A stretch of DNA of 8,468 nt, from the NCBI GenBank assembly GCA_934371915.1, contig CAKROE010000099.1, forward strand, positions 1-8,468. The letters run 5' to 3'. The notes beneath the pieces are model-generated. The model saw only the letters and a list, made by a program, of their open reading frames with translations, made no database searches and was not told where the DNA came from. A program made the position numbers and the translations under genes. Shown one piece after another: positions 6,991-8,468 of this stretch; position 1 is the first letter of the stretch, and each line of letters opens with the position of its first letter. This stretch comes from an uncultured Blautia sp. (GTDB lineage Bacteria > Bacillota > Clostridia > Lachnospirales > Lachnospiraceae).

Positions 6991-7021
6991 AAAAACACCT
7001 GCAGTGCTTGACCACAGGTGT
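6991..7021 (-). terminator. Intrinsic terminator between the small acidic protein gene and the ATPase gene
   Basis: On the minus strand, ACACCTG (7015-7021) pairs perfectly with CAGGTGT (6995-7001). Four inner pairs, two of them G-U, extend the stem to 11 bp around a CAAGC loop, and a short U run (6991-6995) follows. The wobbles are mismatches on the plus strand, so it serves minus-strand transcripts. It lies 7 nt after the small gene's stop and 22 nt before the ATPase ATG, inside what otherwise looks like an operon. Partial read-through would set the ratio of the two products. Confidence 0.85.
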
Positions 7022-7028
7022 CTTTTAT

Positions 7029-7334
7029 TTATTCCTCTTCTTCTGCAGTTTCTTCTGTTTCTTTAAAGGACTCTTCCTCAGCAGTATCTTCAAATGCTTC
7101 CTCAGCGGCTGCACGGTCTTCGTTGATCTGCTGTGCTTCTGCGTAAATGTCTTCTGCATTTTCCTGAACTTTAGATACAGTCTTCATTACGCAGTCTTTT
7201 GCACGAAGAACTGCTGCTGTGCAGTTTGTGTAAACTTTTTTTGCATCTTTGCTGGAAAGCAGTTTGATTCCTGCTGTACCAAATAATACTCCTGCTGCAA
7301 ATACTCCGCTGTGTTTTTTATCAAGTTTGATCAT
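7029..7334 (-). CDS. Small membrane-anchored acidic protein (DUF6110-like), putative ATPase partner
   Basis: A 101-residue protein that I recall as DUF6110 of Lachnospiraceae, found beside heavy-metal ATPases; its function is unknown. It has a short basic start, one hydrophobic segment at about 9-26 (VFAAGVLFGTAGIKLL) and an amphipathic helical stretch at about 29-70 with Cys38 and Cys48. The tail from 72 to 101 holds 16 Asp/Glu and only two basic residues. One membrane pass plus a charged tail beside a P1B ATPase recalls the mycobacterial PacL proteins, which scaffold and help load their ATPases; this is an analogy, not demonstrated homology. AGGAGG lies 8 nt before the ATG at 7332-7334. The gene has its own promoter and a Fur-box-like palindrome upstream, and a terminator follows it. 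A real gene; role inferred. Confidence 0.85.
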   Translation of the reverse strand: MIKLDKKHSGVFAAGVLFGTAGIKLLSSKDAKKVYTNCTAAVLRAKDCVMKTVSKVQENAEDIYAEAQQINEDRAAAEEAFEDTAEEESFKETEETAEEEE

Positions 7335-7403
7335 GGTAAGTTCCTCCTGTATATAATTTATTTTTTATCGTTTTCACTGACTCATCACTCTGGCATTACA
7401 CAT

Positions 7404-7431
7404 ATTATAAAATCTTCAAAACAAAAGTCCA
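7404..7431 (-). promoter_or_regulatory. Promoter of the small acidic protein-ATPase unit
   Basis: A perfect TATAAT -10 (7404-7409) is preceded by TGGACT (7426-7431; 4/6 to the -35 consensus) at 16 bp on the minus strand. The start would be near 7397, leaving a leader of about 63 nt. The bases just upstream of the -35 contain GTTAG (7434-7438), the word also found in the DUF3793 and fur-like promoters. Confidence 0.7.
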
Positions 7432-7447
7432 GACTAACTTGCACAAA

Positions 7448-7462
7448 TGAGAAATTTTCTCA
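7448..7462. promoter_or_regulatory. Fur-box-like 7-1-7 palindrome
   Basis: TGAGAAA-T-TTTCTCA is a perfect 15-bp inverted repeat with the 7-1-7 layout of Fur-family boxes. It agrees with the classical Fur box TGATAATNATTATCA at 10 of the 14 specified positions. It lies about 58 bp upstream of the expected start of the small-protein transcript and 55 bp downstream of the stop of the Fur-like gene. A site ahead of the -35 would suit activation or long-range repression better than simple promoter blocking. Its one-base loop makes an RNA hairpin unlikely. Confidence 0.5.
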
Positions 7463-7505
7463 ATATTGTCTAAAATAAAGGGTTTCACTTCTTTGTATAT
7501 TTTTC

Positions 7506-7536
7506 GGCAGAAAGCGGTTAGTTGCCGCTTTCTACC
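7506..7536 (-). other. Strong hairpin enclosing the stop codon of the fur-like gene, no U run
   Basis: On the minus strand, a 12-bp stem (7525-7536 with 7506-7517; one G-U pair) closes a 7-nt loop, CAACTAA, which contains the gene's TAA stop. The 5' arm encodes the last residues (VESG). An A-rich stretch follows instead of a U run, so this is not a standard intrinsic terminator. It could protect the 3' end, pause ribosomes or mark a Rho-dependent end. The wobble pair exists only in the minus-strand RNA. Confidence 0.7.
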
Positions 7537-8000
7537 AGTACTTTACTTACTCTTCTTGACTGAAGATAACCGCAGGATTCCATACCCTTTTCAATAATTT
7601 TACAAAGCTTTTCATTATCAAGGCGGATGTTCGTCTGATCATCCAGTTGTACACAACAGATCGGTACTCCTGTCTGCTCATCACAAAGCCGGTAAGCACT
7701 CTTTCTTTTCAAAGCCCCAATCTCTTCCAGAAGATTGATCATTCTGTAGATTGTTGCCATTCCGATATTCGGATCCTTCTTCGATGCAAGAAAATAAATT
7801 TCCTTACAACATGTGCATTCTTCCTGAAGAATGATATCGAGTATGATTTTTCTCTGTTTTGTAATTCTGCATCCCTCACGTCTGAGTCTGTCCACAATAA
7901 CGCTTCGCTGCATACTGCTTCTCTGATACTGCTGATTACGGAAGGATTCCTGAGCAGAATCTGATGTATGATCATATATTTCTTCTTGCTGTAATCCCAT
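7518..8000 (-). CDS. Fur-family transcriptional regulator, cysteine-rich and divergent
   Basis: A 160-residue DNA-binding protein. After a 30-residue polar extension, residues about 33-105 form the Fur winged helix: RLRREGCRITKQRKIIL, then CKEIYFLA, then the recognition helix region IGMATIYRMINLLEEIG (79-95). The C-terminal half (106-160) is short and lacks the His-rich HHH/CxxC metal and dimerisation features of standard Fur, Zur or PerR. Instead there are nine cysteines (44, 62, 64, 65, 106, 115, 116, 133, 143), including a CTCC cluster and a CC pair. It may sense metal or redox state through thiols; this is inference. Start: AGGAGG 7 nt before the ATG at 7998-8000. It has its own promoter, lies directly upstream of the metal-pump unit, and probably regulates it and perhaps the flavodoxin unit. 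Confidence 0.88.
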   Translation of the reverse strand: MGLQQEEIYDHTSDSAQESFRNQQYQRSSMQRSVIVDRLRREGCRITKQRKIILDIILQEECTCCKEIYFLASKKDPNIGMATIYRMINLLEEIGALKRKSAYRLCDEQTGVPICCVQLDDQTNIRLDNEKLCKIIEKGMESCGYLQSRRVSKVLVESGN

Positions 8001-8082
8001 TTTTGCTCCTCCTGATCCGGTCAGTTCGTTTCATGTTACTGTGCTTTGTTTTTGGTAACTTTAGTTCGTTCTGGCTATCATG

Positions 8083-8111
8083 AGTTTACACTTTCTAACT
8101 GTTGCTGTCAA
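8083..8111 (-). promoter_or_regulatory. Promoter of the fur-like gene
   Basis: On the minus strand, TTGACA (8106-8111; perfect) is followed after 17 bp by TAAACT (8083-8088; 4/6). The start is expected near 8076, with a leader of about 75 nt. An AT-rich tract (about 8112-8134) upstream of the -35 resembles an UP element. The spacer contains CAGTTAG (8095-8101), and a loose inverted repeat GTTAG-N6-TAAAC (8084-8099) overlaps the -10, which could serve autoregulation. Confidence 0.75.
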
Positions 8112-8160
8112 GAATTTTTATTATTTTTAATAAAATCAGCCAAAAACAATCTTCCGGCAC

Positions 8161-8190
8161 TTGACAAACCATTATGTTCTTTCATATAAT
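8161..8190 (+). promoter_or_regulatory. Strong promoter of ssrA
   Basis: Perfect TTGACA (8161-8166) and perfect TATAAT (8185-8190) are separated by 18 bp on the plus strand. This suits a highly expressed stable RNA. Transcription would start near 8197, giving a 5' leader of about 70 nt to be trimmed, probably by RNase P, to the mature end near 8270. It is divergent from the fur-like promoter, with about 50 bp between the two -35 boxes. The 8001-8269 gap holds these two promoters and no gene that I can see. Confidence 0.85.
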
Positions 8191-8269
8191 TAAGAAACAA
8201 TCAATACAAAAGCATCGTCTGTTCACCAGTAATACCGGAAGATTTTTATCTGTCTTTCGTACCTTTTCA

Positions 8270-8468
8270 GGGCTTGTACTGGTTTCGACGGGGGCTTTGA
8301 AGTTGAGGCAGCCATCCGCAGACTCCTGGACTGCGTATCAACCGGGAAACTAAATATAAACGCAGACGAACAGTACGCGTTAGCAGCCTAAGCGCTGCTC
8401 GTCAGCCCTAGAGCACTCACACTTTAGGAATCTGGCGTCGACTATGTGAGAAACCTTGCCGGGTAAGC
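8270..8468 (+). ncRNA. ssrA: tmRNA (ssrA), 5' part, continues past the window
   Basis: tmRNA rescues stalled ribosomes: it enters as an alanyl-tRNA with SmpB and then supplies a short reading frame that tags the nascent protein for proteolysis. The 5' tRNA-like part begins GGGCTTG and continues with the diagnostic TGGTTTCGACGGGG. A pseudoknot-like region with CGCAG/CTGCG follows (about 8320-8340). The tag frame is at 8362-8391, then helix 5 (GCAGC with GCTGC around the stop) and the later pseudoknots. The 3' acceptor half, expected to pair with GGGCTTG and end in CCA, lies beyond 8468. No smpB gene is in view. The exact mature 5' end is inferred from the acceptor-stem position. Confidence 0.97.
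8362..8391 (+). other. tmRNA tag-peptide reading frame
   Basis: Starting at resume codon GCA (8362-8364), the frame encodes ADEQYALAA and stops at TAA (8389-8391). With the alanine carried by tmRNA itself, the added tag is A-ADEQYALAA. The YALAA end is the usual ClpXP/ClpAP-type degron. Confidence 0.9.

Noticed and set aside
8148..8244. 10-bp inverted repeat AATCTTCCGG (8148-8157) and CCGGAAGATT (8235-8244) flanking the ssrA promoter
   Set aside because: A 10-bp match at this separation is expected about once by chance in a window this size; the left arm lies upstream of the ssrA start, so no ssrA transcript hairpin forms.
1..8468. CRISPR arrays, insertion sequences, phage genes, integration sites
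   Set aside because: No spaced direct repeats, transposase, integrase or terminal repeats were seen; the ssrA 3' end, a common integration site, is outside the window.

Overview
The window looks like chromosome of a low-to-moderate GC anaerobic Bacillota, most likely a gut Lachnospiraceae (class Clostridia). This rests on the DUF3793-flavodoxin pair, the small DUF6110-like protein next to a metal ATPase, strong AGGAGG-type ribosome binding sites, intrinsic terminators with U runs, and a tmRNA tag ending in YALAA. No genus is assigned. All eight protein genes lie on the minus strand; the only plus-strand gene is the tmRNA gene at the right edge.

Reading in the direction of minus-strand transcription (right to left): a cysteine-rich Fur-family regulator (7518-8000) with its own TTGACA promoter; a 101-residue membrane-anchored acidic protein (7029-7334) behind a good promoter and a Fur-box-like palindrome; a P1B-type heavy-metal ATPase (4897-6969), separated from the small protein by an intrinsic terminator; a DUF3793 protein and a short flavodoxin (3723-4722), co-transcribed from a consensus-like promoter flanked by two copies of a 16-bp inverted repeat; an OmpR-type response regulator and its sensor kinase (1350-3559), overlapping by 4 nt; and hisH-hisF of histidine biosynthesis (1-1250), with hisF cut by the window edge. 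Hairpin terminators separate the units at 3657-3690 and 1296-1334. On the plus strand, ssrA (tmRNA) begins near 8270, is divergent from the fur-like gene, and runs off the right end.

The part between about 3700 and 8100 reads as one metal or iron homeostasis neighbourhood. It has a Fur-like sensor, a P-type metal pump with a possible small membrane partner, and a flavodoxin unit of the kind usually switched on when iron is short. A recurring CTAACT/GTTAG word sits in the promoters of three of these units. The module most worth attention is the small acidic membrane protein plus an ATPase with an unusual Ser-Cys-Ala metal-site motif, under a Fur-like regulator lacking the usual His-rich metal site. 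In layout this resembles the PacL-CtpC efflux platforms of mycobacteria, but the resemblance is inferred, not shown. The two-component system and the his genes look ordinary.
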